Shown here piece by piece: positions 15,632 to 23,691 of a DNA stretch of 31,153 bases (position 1 is its first letter; every line of letters starts with the position of its first letter). This stretch comes from an uncultured Eubacteriales bacterium. Its GTDB lineage: Bacteria > Bacillota > Clostridia > Christensenellales > CAG-917. A model generated the notes under the pieces. That model was not told the origin of the DNA. It made no database searches and saw only the letters and a list, made by a program, of their open reading frames with translations. The stretch is from the NCBI GenBank assembly GCA_900547975.1, contig URIX01000017.1, positions 1 through 31,153 on the forward strand, read 5' to 3'. A program made the position numbers and the translations under genes.

Positions 15632-15719
15632 TGGTGCCGGCGGTCGGACTCGAACCGACACGGATGATTAGTCCACAGGATTTTGAGTCCAGCGCGTCTG
15701 CCAGTTTCACCACGCCGGC
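15632..15719 (-). tRNA. tRNA-Leu (anticodon CAA)
   Basis: 88-nt class II tRNA with encoded CCA. Acceptor GCCGGCG pairs with CGCCGGC, discriminator A, D-loop ...GGTGAAACTGGCAGACGC. The anticodon loop CTCAAAA gives anticodon CAA (reads UUG). It has a long variable arm and T-arm GTCGGTTCGAGTCCGAC. A strong promoter (TTGCAA-17-TATATT) and its own terminator bracket it as a single-gene unit. Confidence 0.97.
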
Positions 15720-15728
15720 GCAAGATTG

Positions 15729-15757
15729 AATATACCATAAATCAATCATTCTTGCAA
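15729..15757 (-). promoter_or_regulatory. Promoter of tRNA-Leu
   Basis: On the minus strand, TTGCAA (15757-15752), a 17-nt spacer and TATATT (15734-15729), ending 9 nt before the mature tRNA 5' end. Confidence 0.8.
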
Positions 15758-15960
15758 CTGATTTTTATTTTTTTGTTTTTGCAATTCGTATTTTTTTGCT
15801 TCTAAGCGCGTTTTCGTAGGTTTTTTTTTCGCAAACAAAATATTTGCAACGGTTTTACACGAAATTTACCAAGTGTTCCAAGAGAATTTTTACGCCCATA
15901 AGGACGAGAATCGTGCCGCTACGTAGGGCAAGATACATTGTAAAATACGCTCGACCGGAT
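15758..15960. other. AT-rich intergenic region without a recognisable gene
   Basis: T-rich tracts and no convincing coding potential. A plus-strand open frame overlaps the antisense of the ECF-like gene and lacks a ribosome binding site, so I do not count it. Confidence 0.5.
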
Positions 15961-15963
15961 ATG

Positions 15964-15996
15964 AAAAACGGACTTGAATTTCAAGTCCGTTTTCGT
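15964..15996 (-). terminator. Terminator of the lipoprotein/ECF operon
   Basis: AAAACGGACTTGAA-TTTC-like hairpin in which ACGGACTTGAA faces TTCAAGTCCGT. The minus-strand copy ends in TTTTTC, about 25 nt after the stop of the ECF-like gene. Confidence 0.85.
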
Positions 15997-16018
15997 AAAG
16001 TCGGTAATTTTGAAAGAT

Positions 16019-16618
16019 TCAGATTTGCGGCGCGAGAACGGGACGTTTTGCGCTTTGTCCGAGCGCGAGTTCCTTTGTCGAGAGTTTGTAGAGTGCGGCG
16101 ACGGGAAGTGCGCAAACGAATGTTGCAAGGCAACCGCCGAGTTCGTAGGGAATGTCGGAAAGGAAGTATGCGCCGAACGGCACTTTCCAGATAAGCACGG
16201 TTGCCACGACATAGACCCAGAAATACAAGAGTTCGGAAAGCGCGGCGAGTGCGGCGTAAGAAATTACGCTCATATCCTCGTGTTTACGGTTGAAAACCTT
16301 GTAGCAAACGAGGGGCATAGAATAGCCGATTGCGACGGTGAGAAGCCACCATTGAACTCTGTAAAGTTCGGACGGAAACCACGCAATGCAACTTAGTTCG
16401 AAAATAATCGAATAAACGATTATCATAACCGCGTTTTTTGCAGGATTCATACAAGCGGCGCAAATCACCAAAATAGGGAATACGACGTTTGCAAACGGAA
16501 TTTCCAAAATAAACTGGTCGTAGCACATAATGCCGAGCAACGTGAACATTGCGACCCAGCCTTTTAGTCCGTTCGTTCTTGCCAAGCGTTCAGCTCTTTG
16601 TAAAGAAATACCTTTCAT
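16019..16618 (-). CDS. ECF transporter S-component-like membrane protein
   Basis: 199-aa integral membrane protein with about six hydrophobic helices: GWVAMFTLLGIMCYDQFIL, FANVVFPILVICAACM, AVMIIVYSIIFELSCIAWF, WWLLTVAIGYSMPLV, ALSELLYFWVYVVATVLI and CLATFVCALPVAALYKL. Size and topology fit the substrate-binding S component of an energy-coupling-factor importer. The ATG at 16618 is chosen because AAAGGTG sits 7 nt before it; a GTG at 16648 would overlap the upstream gene. It is last in an operon with two lipoproteins. The shared EcfAAT module is not in the window. The substrate is unknown; cobalamin is a guess from the leader and the neighbouring DUF4430-like lipoprotein. Confidence 0.6.
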   Translation of the reverse strand: MKGISLQRAERLARTNGLKGWVAMFTLLGIMCYDQFILEIPFANVVFPILVICAACMNPAKNAVMIIVYSIIFELSCIAWFPSELYRVQWWLLTVAIGYSMPLVCYKVFNRKHEDMSVISYAALAALSELLYFWVYVVATVLIWKVPFGAYFLSDIPYELGGCLATFVCALPVAALYKLSTKELALGQSAKRPVLAPQI

Positions 16619-16635
16619 TTTGACACCTTTGGGGG

Positions 16636-17172
16636 TTAATACAGCCACCCTTGATATACTATCACCAAAACTTTGAGGTCGTCAAGCGTTCCCGCCGTTT
16701 CGTCCTCGCCGAACAAAGTTTGGAAGTTGGCGCACTGCGCGTACTTTCCGTCCGCGGCAACGTAGACTGTTTCAAGGTCGTAATTAGTGCCGTTTTCAAG
16801 TGTCACGTCGTGGAACATATAATAGCGATGCTGTGATAGTCTAAACGTTATTTTGTCGTTTCTATCTGCAAAAAACTTGACTATTGATTCATACACGGTG
16901 TTGCCGTAGCAAGGGATTTGCCATTCGCAAATCAAATCTCCGTCAAGGGTTGAGTGTGCAAACATATCGCCGTCGGAAACTTCAGTGCCATTTCCGGGCA
17001 TGCGTAATTGCAACGTGAAATATTGCTGTTTGCCGTCCACAATGGCATAGCCGGGATTGCTTTGCGTGCCGTCGCTGCCCCAAACTTTGTTGCAAGCAAC
17101 AAGAGTGCACGCAGATAGCATAACCAGCGCAACGGCAACGAGAAATAGTGTTTTTTTTGCAAATCTTGTCAT
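16636..17172 (-). CDS. Lipoprotein, DUF4430-like (transcobalamin C-terminal-type) domain
   Basis: 178 aa. The signal peptide ends in a lipobox (LVAC, Cys27), so the mature protein is anchored outside the membrane. The remaining ~150 residues contain GNTVYESIVKFFADRN, a Phe/Tyr-rich strand region (RLSQHRYYMFHDV) and a final DDLKVLVIVYQGWLY. This resembles the DUF4430 fold, the beta domain of transcobalamin-like binders, which is often found next to ECF S components. The similarity is judged by eye only. It lies between the large lipoprotein and the ECF-like gene, with a 15-nt gap upstream and the S component 17 nt downstream. No strong ribosome binding site is seen. Confidence 0.6.
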   Translation of the reverse strand: MTRFAKKTLFLVAVALVMLSACTLVACNKVWGSDGTQSNPGYAIVDGKQQYFTLQLRMPGNGTEVSDGDMFAHSTLDGDLICEWQIPCYGNTVYESIVKFFADRNDKITFRLSQHRYYMFHDVTLENGTNYDLETVYVAADGKYAQCANFQTLFGEDETAGTLDDLKVLVIVYQGWLY

Positions 17173-17187
17173 AGTTTTATTCTATAA

Positions 17188-18855
17188 TTAAAGGCTTATC
17201 ACTGCAAGGTCTTTCGAATATACACCGATGGGTGTCGGAGCGTCTGAACCTTCGACTTTTGCAATATAGGAGATAGCAACAGCCATATCCAAGTTGTTTG
17301 AAATGATATACTTGCCGTTTTCGTCTTTTTTGAGTGATTCTCTCCAAAGAGTGACGACATTGTAAACTTGACCGTCTTTTTCTTCTATATGGTGTTGGCA
17401 CTCATCGCCTTTGCAAACCTCCGAATGGTAGACCTCTTTGACGTAGTGCTCCATATCGATTCCGTTCATAAAACCGTAAAGCAAGCCGTATTGAGGCGCA
17501 ACGCCTGCCTTTGAGCCTAAGTCGTGGTTGTACCAGTTGCAAAGCCTGTCCATATTTATCATTTCGTCAAGAGGTTGCCCCCAGCCGTCAGTGTAGGGGA
17601 AGTACCCCTGCATTGTTTTTTCAAACTTTACGTCGTATGCGGTTTCTTTTCTCAAGATTGCGCCAACGAGAGGACGACCGGAGAATCCGACCCAGTTTGG
17701 CGTTCCTCCGTCTTTTTTGAAGTTTCCGTTATCGTCTTTTTCATAATATGAGAGCATAAATTTCAGGCTTTGAGGAACAGTGCTTGCAAGGTCGAATCCA
17801 AGGTTTGTTGCCGTGAGCACGCATACGTTGTATGAGCCGTATCCAAATGCCACTTGTGTTACCGGCAAGCAGGCTTTCCAAAGAGGAATAAGTTTTGCTT
17901 TAAGGTCGGAAAGTTGTTGGGACTTGTTTGGCGAGGCGTCTATTGCCTCAAAGTCGATTGCTTTATATGCTGCAAGGAAAGCTGCATGACCATTAGTATT
18001 GCCGGTTGCACTTGCAACGATTTTCAAAAGTTCTACAAAATCGTCATAACTAAAACGATTTGCTGAAGTTGAACTTGGAAGAGAATTGAGTGAGTTTAAT
18101 CCTGTGAATCCAAGGTTTGATTGAGTGATTTTTCTGCCCTTAAAATCGTATGATGTCGAGCCGTTGGCGATAAAGGCGTCGATTCGAATCAAATATTCCT
18201 TTACAGCATCGAAATACAGGCTGTAAGTCGTATCGATGTTGTTCGATTCATTGCACCATTGTTGATATTGGTTATATATCAAACTCCAACTATAAAGGAA
18301 GTCAAGAATGCCGTACCAACCGGAAAGTCCTGCCTCGGACGAAGGAAAGAGAGAGTCGTCGATTTTGCCGTCCTTGACAATGCCGTTTATCATATTGAGA
18401 TAATTTTTGAATTGCATCACAATCTCGCTGTTGTAGAAGTTGCCTTTGACGTATCGCAGATAGAGAAGAGGCACTCTTGATTGAGTAGTCTTTGATGTGA
18501 GAATCGATTTTTTGAAAGTATCGCTTTCAATATAAGTTTTTAGCGTGCCTTTCAATTCGTTAGCGAGTTGGTCGAATCTGTCCCATTTTCCGATGATGTT
18601 CATATTGCGAGTGGGAACAAACGTGTTTTCGACAAGCGTGTCGCCCTCATACCAGCCTGCAAACACATATCCTTCGCGTGCGTCAGGCGTTGGCAAAGTG
18701 TAACTTTCGCCATCTTTGACAATGACCGTTTGCACTTGACCGTTTTGGGTGAGCGTAAGCGTATATTGCTTTGGGTTGCACGCGACGAGCGCAATCGTAA
18801 GCACGAGCGCAAGCACGAGAGCCAAACACAAAATCTTCGTGTTTCTGTTTTTCAT
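17188..18855 (-). CDS. Large lipoprotein with N-terminal InlB-type repeat
   Basis: 555 aa. The signal peptide has lipobox LVAC followed by Asn, so it is surface anchored. Residues about 30-92 form a Listeria-Bacteroides (InlB B) repeat-like domain: VKDGESYTLPTP, EGYVFAGWYEGD and a final NIIGKW. The remaining ~460 residues are mostly helical with several aromatic-rich segments (GWYGILDFLYSWSLIYNQY, GYGSYNVCVLTATNLGFDL) that I cannot assign. By analogy with transcobalamin/intrinsic factor, it could supply the helical half of a ligand-binding pair with the DUF4430-like protein; that is inference. The ribosome binding site AGGAGAA is strong. It is first gene of the operon. Confidence 0.75.
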   Translation of the reverse strand: MKNRNTKILCLALVLALVLTIALVACNPKQYTLTLTQNGQVQTVIVKDGESYTLPTPDAREGYVFAGWYEGDTLVENTFVPTRNMNIIGKWDRFDQLANELKGTLKTYIESDTFKKSILTSKTTQSRVPLLYLRYVKGNFYNSEIVMQFKNYLNMINGIVKDGKIDDSLFPSSEAGLSGWYGILDFLYSWSLIYNQYQQWCNESNNIDTTYSLYFDAVKEYLIRIDAFIANGSTSYDFKGRKITQSNLGFTGLNSLNSLPSSTSANRFSYDDFVELLKIVASATGNTNGHAAFLAAYKAIDFEAIDASPNKSQQLSDLKAKLIPLWKACLPVTQVAFGYGSYNVCVLTATNLGFDLASTVPQSLKFMLSYYEKDDNGNFKKDGGTPNWVGFSGRPLVGAILRKETAYDVKFEKTMQGYFPYTDGWGQPLDEMINMDRLCNWYNHDLGSKAGVAPQYGLLYGFMNGIDMEHYVKEVYHSEVCKGDECQHHIEEKDGQVYNVVTLWRESLKKDENGKYIISNNLDMAVAISYIAKVEGSDAPTPIGVYSKDLAVISL

Positions 18856-19007
18856 AGGTTATTCTCCTTTTTTAAATTTTTGCTATGCCATCGCATAACT
18901 CAAATTTGGTTTTTTTTTAAGAATCTAACCGCCTGCTTTTACTGTTTTACGCTTTCGGCAAGGTGAAAATCAAAGTGCTTTCGTGCAAATTTTCGGTGTT
19001 AAACAAA
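18856..19007 (-). promoter_or_regulatory. 5' untranslated region of the lipoprotein operon, RBS-proximal part
   Basis: About 150 nt without coding potential. Just before the AGGAGAA site lies the hairpin TTATGC-GATG-GCATAG (about 18880-18896). Further up is GAAAAT...ATTTTC enclosing GCAC repeats. These could modulate ribosome access. No known riboswitch class was recognised in this part. Confidence 0.35.
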
Positions 19008-19048
19008 CAAAAAAACGCACCTATGGCGCATTCCCTCATTGCGTGCGT
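19008..19048 (-). terminator. Attenuator-type terminator in the lipoprotein operon leader
   Basis: On the minus strand, ACGCAC (19048-19043) pairs with GTGCGT (19020-19015), followed by TTTTTT, ~150 nt before the first gene. A competing helix is available: GCGTTCCC (19068-19061) against GGGAATGC (19035-19028, one G-U), which would disrupt the terminator. This suggests conditional readthrough. Confidence 0.6.
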
Positions 19049-19091
19049 GTAGGGCAAATCGGGAACGCGTTTTTGCCTTGACGACGCTCAA

Positions 19092-19227
19092 ATACGGCAG
19101 ACTTACTGACTTATGAAAAAACGCGCGGATAAATACTGCGGTGTCTTTCAAATACAGCAATGGCGGTTGTTCGGGAATCGAACCCGAAGTCCAAATCTAC
19201 TCAGTATAACAACTTTTCAAACCGTAT
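19092..19227 (-). promoter_or_regulatory. Candidate diverged cobalamin-type riboswitch, or tRNA/tmRNA-like leader element
   Basis: Read on the minus strand. ATACGG (19227-19222) and CCGTAT (19097-19092) form a closing P1 helix. AGTCAGTAAGTCTGCC (19111-19096) matches the B12 box AGYCAGGARACCTGCC at 12 of 16 positions, keeping the CAG/CTG stem. GGTTCGATTCC and CCGCCATTG resemble the P3 hairpin and CCGCCACTG of cobalamin riboswitches. Against this, the T-arm-like hairpin TTCGGGTTCGATTCCCGAA preceded by TTTGGAC and followed by a CCA also looks like the 3' end of tmRNA, and GGGAA and a second GCCACTG are not found. The downstream uptake-type operon and attenuator favour a riboswitch. Confidence 0.4.
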
Positions 19228-19244
19228 CTTATTCAGTTAAGATT

Positions 19245-19273
19245 ATAATAGCATCAAATTTTGATTTTGTAAA
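19245..19273 (-). promoter_or_regulatory. Promoter of the lipoprotein operon leader
   Basis: On the minus strand, TTTACA (19273-19268), a 17-nt spacer and TATTAT (19250-19245); a TATAAT overlaps 3 nt further on. Transcription would start about 10 nt before the folded leader, after which ATCTTA-ACTGAA-TAAGAT forms a short hairpin. Confidence 0.6.
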
Positions 19274-19359
19274 GGCGTTGTGCATCCTTGAATTTTGCTT
19301 CCGCCTTAAGTTTTTTTGACATATTATAATAACTTTTTTTGCAATTCGATTGCATATGG

Positions 19360-21150
19360 TTAATGCTCGAATTGCGAGTTGTAGAGATTCGCGTAGAATC
19401 CGCCTTTTTCGAGCAGTTCCTCGTGCGTGCCTTTTTCGATGACGTTGCCCTTGTTCATAACGAGGATAACGTCGGCGTTTTTGATTGTGGAAAGACGGTG
19501 CGCGACGATAAACGACGTTTTGTTTTGCATAAGTTTTTCAAACGCTTGCTGAATCTTGATTTCGGTGCGGGTGTCGATTGAACTCGTTGCTTCGTCGAGG
19601 ATGAGCATAGGCGGGTGAGTGAGCATAACTCTTGCGATGCAGAGAAGTTGCTTTTGACCTTGCGAGATATTGCCGCCGTCGTCGTCGAGAACGGTGTCGT
19701 AGCCGTTTTCGAGGTGAGTGACGAAGTTGTGAATATGCGCCGCTTTTGCCGCTTCGATAATTTCCTCGTCGGTTGCGGACGGATTGCCGTAGGCAATGTT
19801 TTCTCTCACCGTGCCTTTTTTGAGCCAAGTGTCTTGCAAAACCATACCGTAACTCAATCTGAGCGATTTTCTCGTCACTTCGGTTATATCCTTGCCCTCG
19901 ACTTCGATTTTGCCGCTGTCGGGGTCGTAAAAGCGCATAAGAAGGTTTATGAGGGTGGTTTTGCCGCAGCCCGTAGGTCCGACGATAGCCACGCGTTGTC
20001 CGCTCTTAACGTTGAGCGAGAAGCCTTGAATGAGCGGCTTGTCTTGAACGTAAGAGAAGTACACGTCGTCGATGTTTATGTTTCCGTGCGCGTCGGTCAA
20101 GTCCTCGAATCTCTCGTCGGAAGATTGATTTTGGGCTTCCAAGAGGTCGAAAACTCTGCTTGCCGCGGCGGTTGCGCCTTGGAGTTCTGTCACGACGCCC
20201 GTGATTTCGTTGAACGGCTTTGTGTACTGCGTGGCGTAGGAAAGCACGCACGAGAGCGCGCCGACGGAAAGTGCGCCGATTCCAGGCACGACGCCGCCTT
20301 TTATCACCAAATACACGCCCAAAACGCACACGACAACGTATATAACGTTGTTGACAAATCTCGTGCAGGGATTGACCATTGCAGAGTAGAACGCCGCGTT
20401 TTGCCCCCAAACTTTCAAATCGCCGTTGATTGTTGCAAATCTGTCCTCTGCGCGTTTTTCATAGCCGAACAGTTTGACAACGCGTTGATTTGAAAGCATT
20501 TCGGTGACGAGTCCCGAAAGTTCGCCGCGCTTTTTAGCCTGCATAGCGAACATATTGTGACAACCTTTTGCGATAAAGTACGCAACGAACAGCGACAGAG
20601 GGGTGAGACACACCACCACGAGCGCAATGAGCCAGTTGTACCAAAGCATAAACGCGAGCGTGCCGATAATGGTCACGATTCCGTTGAAAAGTTGCGAGAA
20701 ACCTTGTATGAGTCCGTCGGAAATCTGGTCCACGTCGTTGCCCACTCTCGACATAATGTCGCCGTGCGAGTTGGAATCGACGTAGGAAAGCGGCACGTCG
20801 TTGAGTTTGGCGTACGCGCTCGAACGAAGGTCGCGGATAGTGCGGAAAGAAGCGAAGTTTATGCACAGCGACGCAAGGTATTGAAACACGAGCACGCAAG
20901 CGATAAGACCTGCCAAAATGCCCGCATTTTTGAGGATTACGCCGAAGTCGACGTTGTTTTCGGCAATGATGTAGTCCACAGTCTTGCCGATTACGACGGG
21001 CGCGAGAAGGGTGGCGGCGATTTGAAGCGCGGAAAGCACGAGCGCAAGTATAATGACGGGCACGTACGGGCGCGCGTATTTAAGCAACTTTTTGATTGCC
21101 GCAAAGTCGGTTCTGTTTTTTTGCACTGTATTCGAGGGAGTCTTTTTCAT
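19360..21150 (-). CDS. ABC exporter half-transporter, catalytically complete site (subunit 2)
   Basis: 596-aa half-transporter: a six-helix exporter-type membrane domain (about 1-320) followed by an ATPase domain. Walker A is GPTGCGKTT, the signature is the variant ISQGQ in NISQGQKQLL, and Walker B LILDEATSSID keeps the catalytic Glu. The start at 21150 is set by the ATGA overlap with the upstream gene. With that partner it forms a heterodimer: this subunit supplies the good Walker A/B and its partner supplies LSGGQ for the one active site. The family (BmrCD/LmrCD/TmrAB-like) exports drugs, lipids or peptides; the substrate here is unknown. Confidence 0.92.
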   Translation of the reverse strand: MKKTPSNTVQKNRTDFAAIKKLLKYARPYVPVIILALVLSALQIAATLLAPVVIGKTVDYIIAENNVDFGVILKNAGILAGLIACVLVFQYLASLCINFASFRTIRDLRSSAYAKLNDVPLSYVDSNSHGDIMSRVGNDVDQISDGLIQGFSQLFNGIVTIIGTLAFMLWYNWLIALVVVCLTPLSLFVAYFIAKGCHNMFAMQAKKRGELSGLVTEMLSNQRVVKLFGYEKRAEDRFATINGDLKVWGQNAAFYSAMVNPCTRFVNNVIYVVVCVLGVYLVIKGGVVPGIGALSVGALSCVLSYATQYTKPFNEITGVVTELQGATAAASRVFDLLEAQNQSSDERFEDLTDAHGNINIDDVYFSYVQDKPLIQGFSLNVKSGQRVAIVGPTGCGKTTLINLLMRFYDPDSGKIEVEGKDITEVTRKSLRLSYGMVLQDTWLKKGTVRENIAYGNPSATDEEIIEAAKAAHIHNFVTHLENGYDTVLDDDGGNISQGQKQLLCIARVMLTHPPMLILDEATSSIDTRTEIKIQQAFEKLMQNKTSFIVAHRLSTIKNADVILVMNKGNVIEKGTHEELLEKGGFYANLYNSQFEH

Positions 21151-22886
21151 TTGTTTTCTTCCCCCTTGTTTTGCGAAAGACATATTTCTTTATAGACGTC
21201 GCAGGATTTTATAAGGTCGTCGTGAGTGCCGATTCCCACGATTTTGCCCTCGTCGAGCACGACGATGACGTCGCAGTATTTTATGCTCGTGGCGCGTTGG
21301 GAAACGACCACGGTTGTAAGTCCTTTTTCGAGACGCAAATGCGACAAAGCCTTGCGAAGTTTCGCGTCGGTTGCAAAGTCGAGAGCGGACGACGAGTCGT
21401 CCAAAATGAGAATATCGGGGTTCGATACCAACGCTCTGGCGATAGTGAGACGTTGACGTTGACCGCCCGAAAGGTTCTTTCCGCCTTGCGAAATCCGCGT
21501 GTTCAAACCTTCTTTCAAAGCGTTTACGAACTCGGCGGATTGCGACGTTTCGAGCGCGTTTTTAATATCCTCGTCGGTTGCGTTTTCGTTTGCCCAAAGC
21601 AAATTGTCCTTTACGCTGCCTTCGAACAAAACCGCCTTTTGCGGCGCGACGCCGAAAATTTGACGAAGTTGCGCGTCGGTGTAATCTTTGACGTTTTCGC
21701 CGTAGATTTTCACCTCGCCCGACGTTGCGTCGTACAGCCTCGACATAAGCGAAACGAGGGTGGTTTTGCCGCTGCCCGTGCCGCCCAAAATGCCCACGCT
21801 GTCGCCTTTTTGCACGGTTAGATTCACGTTTTTGAGGAACGATTCGCCGTTTTGAGCGTATGCGAACGAAACGTCGTTCATCTCGATTGCGGGTGCGGAT
21901 TCGTCCATAATCGCGCCGCTTCCTTCCTGCATAGATGACGTGACGTCGAACACCTCGTTTATTCTCGCCGCAGAAGCCGAAGCCTTCGTGAAAGTGACGA
22001 GCAGGTTTGCAAACACTATGAGCGCGTTGAGGATTTGAGTCATATAGTTGACGAGCGCGATAATCTCGCCTTGCGTGAGGTCGCCCATATACACGTTTTT
22101 GCCGCCGAAATACAAAATCGCGATGACGGCAAGGTTAAGCACCGAATAGGTGAGAGGATTGAGAAGCGCACTCACAGCGCTGACCTTTATCGAGGTTTGC
22201 GAAAGGGATTGCGCCGCGTCGTCGAATATGCGTTTTTCTCTTTCTTCCGCGCCGAAGGCTCTGACGACTCTCGCGCCCGAAAGGTTTTCTTTGGTGAGTC
22301 TCGACACGTCGTCGAGTTTGGATTGAACGTCCTTGTACTTGGGCATAGTGGTGAGCATAATGATTGCCAAAAGCACTGCAATCACCAAAGCCGCCGCCAC
22401 GAAAATCAAAGAGAGTTTAAGGTCGATGAGCATTGCCATAACGATTGCGCCCACCGCGATGAACGGGGCGCGAAGCACGAGGCGAATGAACATAGCGACC
22501 GCTTGTTGCGCCTGATTCACGTCTGACGTAAGACGAGTTATGAGCGACGTGGTTGAAAACTTGTCGAGTTCGGAATAGGAAAACGTGTTTATGTGCGAGT
22601 AGAGGTCTCGACGAAGATTCGTTCCGAATCCGAGTGAAGCGCGGGATGCGAAAAACTGCGCGGTGAGCGAGAACGCAAGCCCGAACACGCCGAGCGCGAG
22701 TATAATCGATCCGCCGTAAATCAAGCCCGAAAAGTCGCCGTTTCTGCCCATAGGAATGGCGTTGTCGATAATCCACGCGACCACGACCGGCGTAAAGAGT
22801 TCGAACATCGCTTCTATGAGTTTGAAAAACGGACCGAACACGGTTTTGAGCCTATAACCTTTCAGGTATTTTAGAAGTTTGAGCAT
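21147..22886 (-). CDS. ABC exporter half-transporter, degenerate Walker B (subunit 1)
   Basis: 579-aa half-transporter. The membrane domain spans about 1-310. Walker A GGTGSGKTT is at 368-376, canonical signature LSGGQ at 472-476, and Walker B ILILDD at 492-497. Asp497 replaces the catalytic Glu, so this subunit's own ATP site should be non-hydrolytic. The complementary defect in subunit 2 (ISQGQ) matches the known asymmetry of heterodimeric exporters. The genes overlap by 4 nt. The promoter is at 22920-22949. Only a weak GAAAG-type ribosome binding site precedes the ATG. Confidence 0.93.
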   Translation of the reverse strand: MLKLLKYLKGYRLKTVFGPFFKLIEAMFELFTPVVVAWIIDNAIPMGRNGDFSGLIYGGSIILALGVFGLAFSLTAQFFASRASLGFGTNLRRDLYSHINTFSYSELDKFSTTSLITRLTSDVNQAQQAVAMFIRLVLRAPFIAVGAIVMAMLIDLKLSLIFVAAALVIAVLLAIIMLTTMPKYKDVQSKLDDVSRLTKENLSGARVVRAFGAEEREKRIFDDAAQSLSQTSIKVSAVSALLNPLTYSVLNLAVIAILYFGGKNVYMGDLTQGEIIALVNYMTQILNALIVFANLLVTFTKASASAARINEVFDVTSSMQEGSGAIMDESAPAIEMNDVSFAYAQNGESFLKNVNLTVQKGDSVGILGGTGSGKTTLVSLMSRLYDATSGEVKIYGENVKDYTDAQLRQIFGVAPQKAVLFEGSVKDNLLWANENATDEDIKNALETSQSAEFVNALKEGLNTRISQGGKNLSGGQRQRLTIARALVSNPDILILDDSSSALDFATDAKLRKALSHLRLEKGLTTVVVSQRATSIKYCDVIVVLDEGKIVGIGTHDDLIKSCDVYKEICLSQNKGEENK

Positions 22887-22919
22887 TGTCTTTCGATATT
22901 ATTGCCTTGTTTGTATTCG

Positions 22920-22949
22920 AGTATAAATTTTAGCACAGTTTACGTTCAA
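22920..22949 (-). promoter_or_regulatory. Promoter of the ABC exporter operon
   Basis: On the minus strand, TTGAAC (22949-22944), an 18-nt spacer and TATACT (22925-22920), 34 nt before the start codon. Confidence 0.6.
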
Positions 22950-23065
22950 CCGCAAGCGAGAGGATGTATAACATTTCCTTAACGCCCGAAAAATCGGATT
23001 TATACGATTTTTGCCGCATTTCGTCGCTATTTGTAAAAAAACGTACGTTTGTTAAGTATGTCGTA

Positions 23066-23094
23066 TTGACTTTTTCAATGTGAATTATTATAAT
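23066..23094 (+). promoter_or_regulatory. Promoter of ppa
   Basis: TTGACT at 23066-23071, a 17-nt spacer and perfect TATAAT at 23089-23094, 31 nt before the ppa start. It is the best consensus match in the window, suggesting strong constitutive expression. Confidence 0.85.
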
Positions 23095-23124
23095 TATTTG
23101 TATAAAAAACACAGAGGTGTAAAA

Positions 23125-23658
23125 ATGAGCATTTGGCACGACGTTGACCCTCAACGCATCACGCCCACGGACTTCCTTGCTTGCATAGAAATTTCCAAAG
23201 GCAGCAAAAATAAATACGAACTCGACAAAGCGACGGGTTCGCTGATTCTGGACAGAGTTTTGTATACGTCTACGCACTATCCCGCAAACTACGGTTTTAT
23301 TCCTCGCACTTACAGCGAGGACAACGACCCGCTCGACGTACTCGTGCTTTGTTCCGAGCCTATCGTCCCGCTTGCGCTGGTAAGGTGCTATCCGATAGGC
23401 GTTATGATGATGCAAGACAGCGGCGAGATGGATTACAAAATCATTGCGATTCCGTTCAAAGATCCCACTTGGAACACTTACAAGGAAATCGAGGAACTGC
23501 CTGCGCATATTATGGAAGAAATGTCGCACTTTTTCAGAGTTTACAAGCAACTCGAAGGCAAGCAAACCACCGTTTTCCAAGTCAAAAACAGAGAGTTTGC
23601 CGAACTTATCATCAAGGATAATCTCGAATCTTACAAAAAGAAATTCAACGTAAAATAA
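23125..23658 (+). CDS. ppa: Soluble inorganic pyrophosphatase (family I)
   Basis: 177-aa enzyme that hydrolyses pyrophosphate to orthophosphate. The family I signature is visible: KYELDK near the N-terminus, YPANYGFIPRT, and the metal-binding DNDPLDVLVL. Start ATG at 23125 follows AGAGGTGT; an earlier frame start at 23080 lies within the promoter and is rejected. Family I enzymes are magnesium-dependent cytosolic proteins that pull biosynthetic reactions forward. The glpA-like gene starts 33 nt later and may be reached by readthrough, since I see no terminator between them. Confidence 0.95.
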   Translation: MSIWHDVDPQRITPTDFLACIEISKGSKNKYELDKATGSLILDRVLYTSTHYPANYGFIPRTYSEDNDPLDVLVLCSEPIVPLALVRCYPIGVMMMQDSGEMDYKIIAIPFKDPTWNTYKEIEELPAHIMEEMSHFFRVYKQLEGKQTTVFQVKNREFAELIIKDNLESYKKKFNVK

Positions 23659-23691
23659 CTTTTTCATTCGAGGTAATAGGGTAAATAGAAT

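Noticed and set aside
15253..15667. Open frames in the 112-bp repeats giving a repeated peptide (IPPTGTQ...)
   Set aside because: The repeat period is not a multiple of three, frames shift between units, there is no ribosome binding site, and each unit carries a terminator-like hairpin.
15844..16194. 116-aa plus-strand open frame
   Set aside because: Arg-rich, no ribosome binding site, and mostly antisense to the ECF-like gene.
19161..19224. Complete tRNA gene on the minus strand
   Set aside because: The T-arm is excellent and a CCA follows, but only a 5-bp acceptor-like stem can be formed and there is no D-arm or anticodon arm in the 29 nt available.
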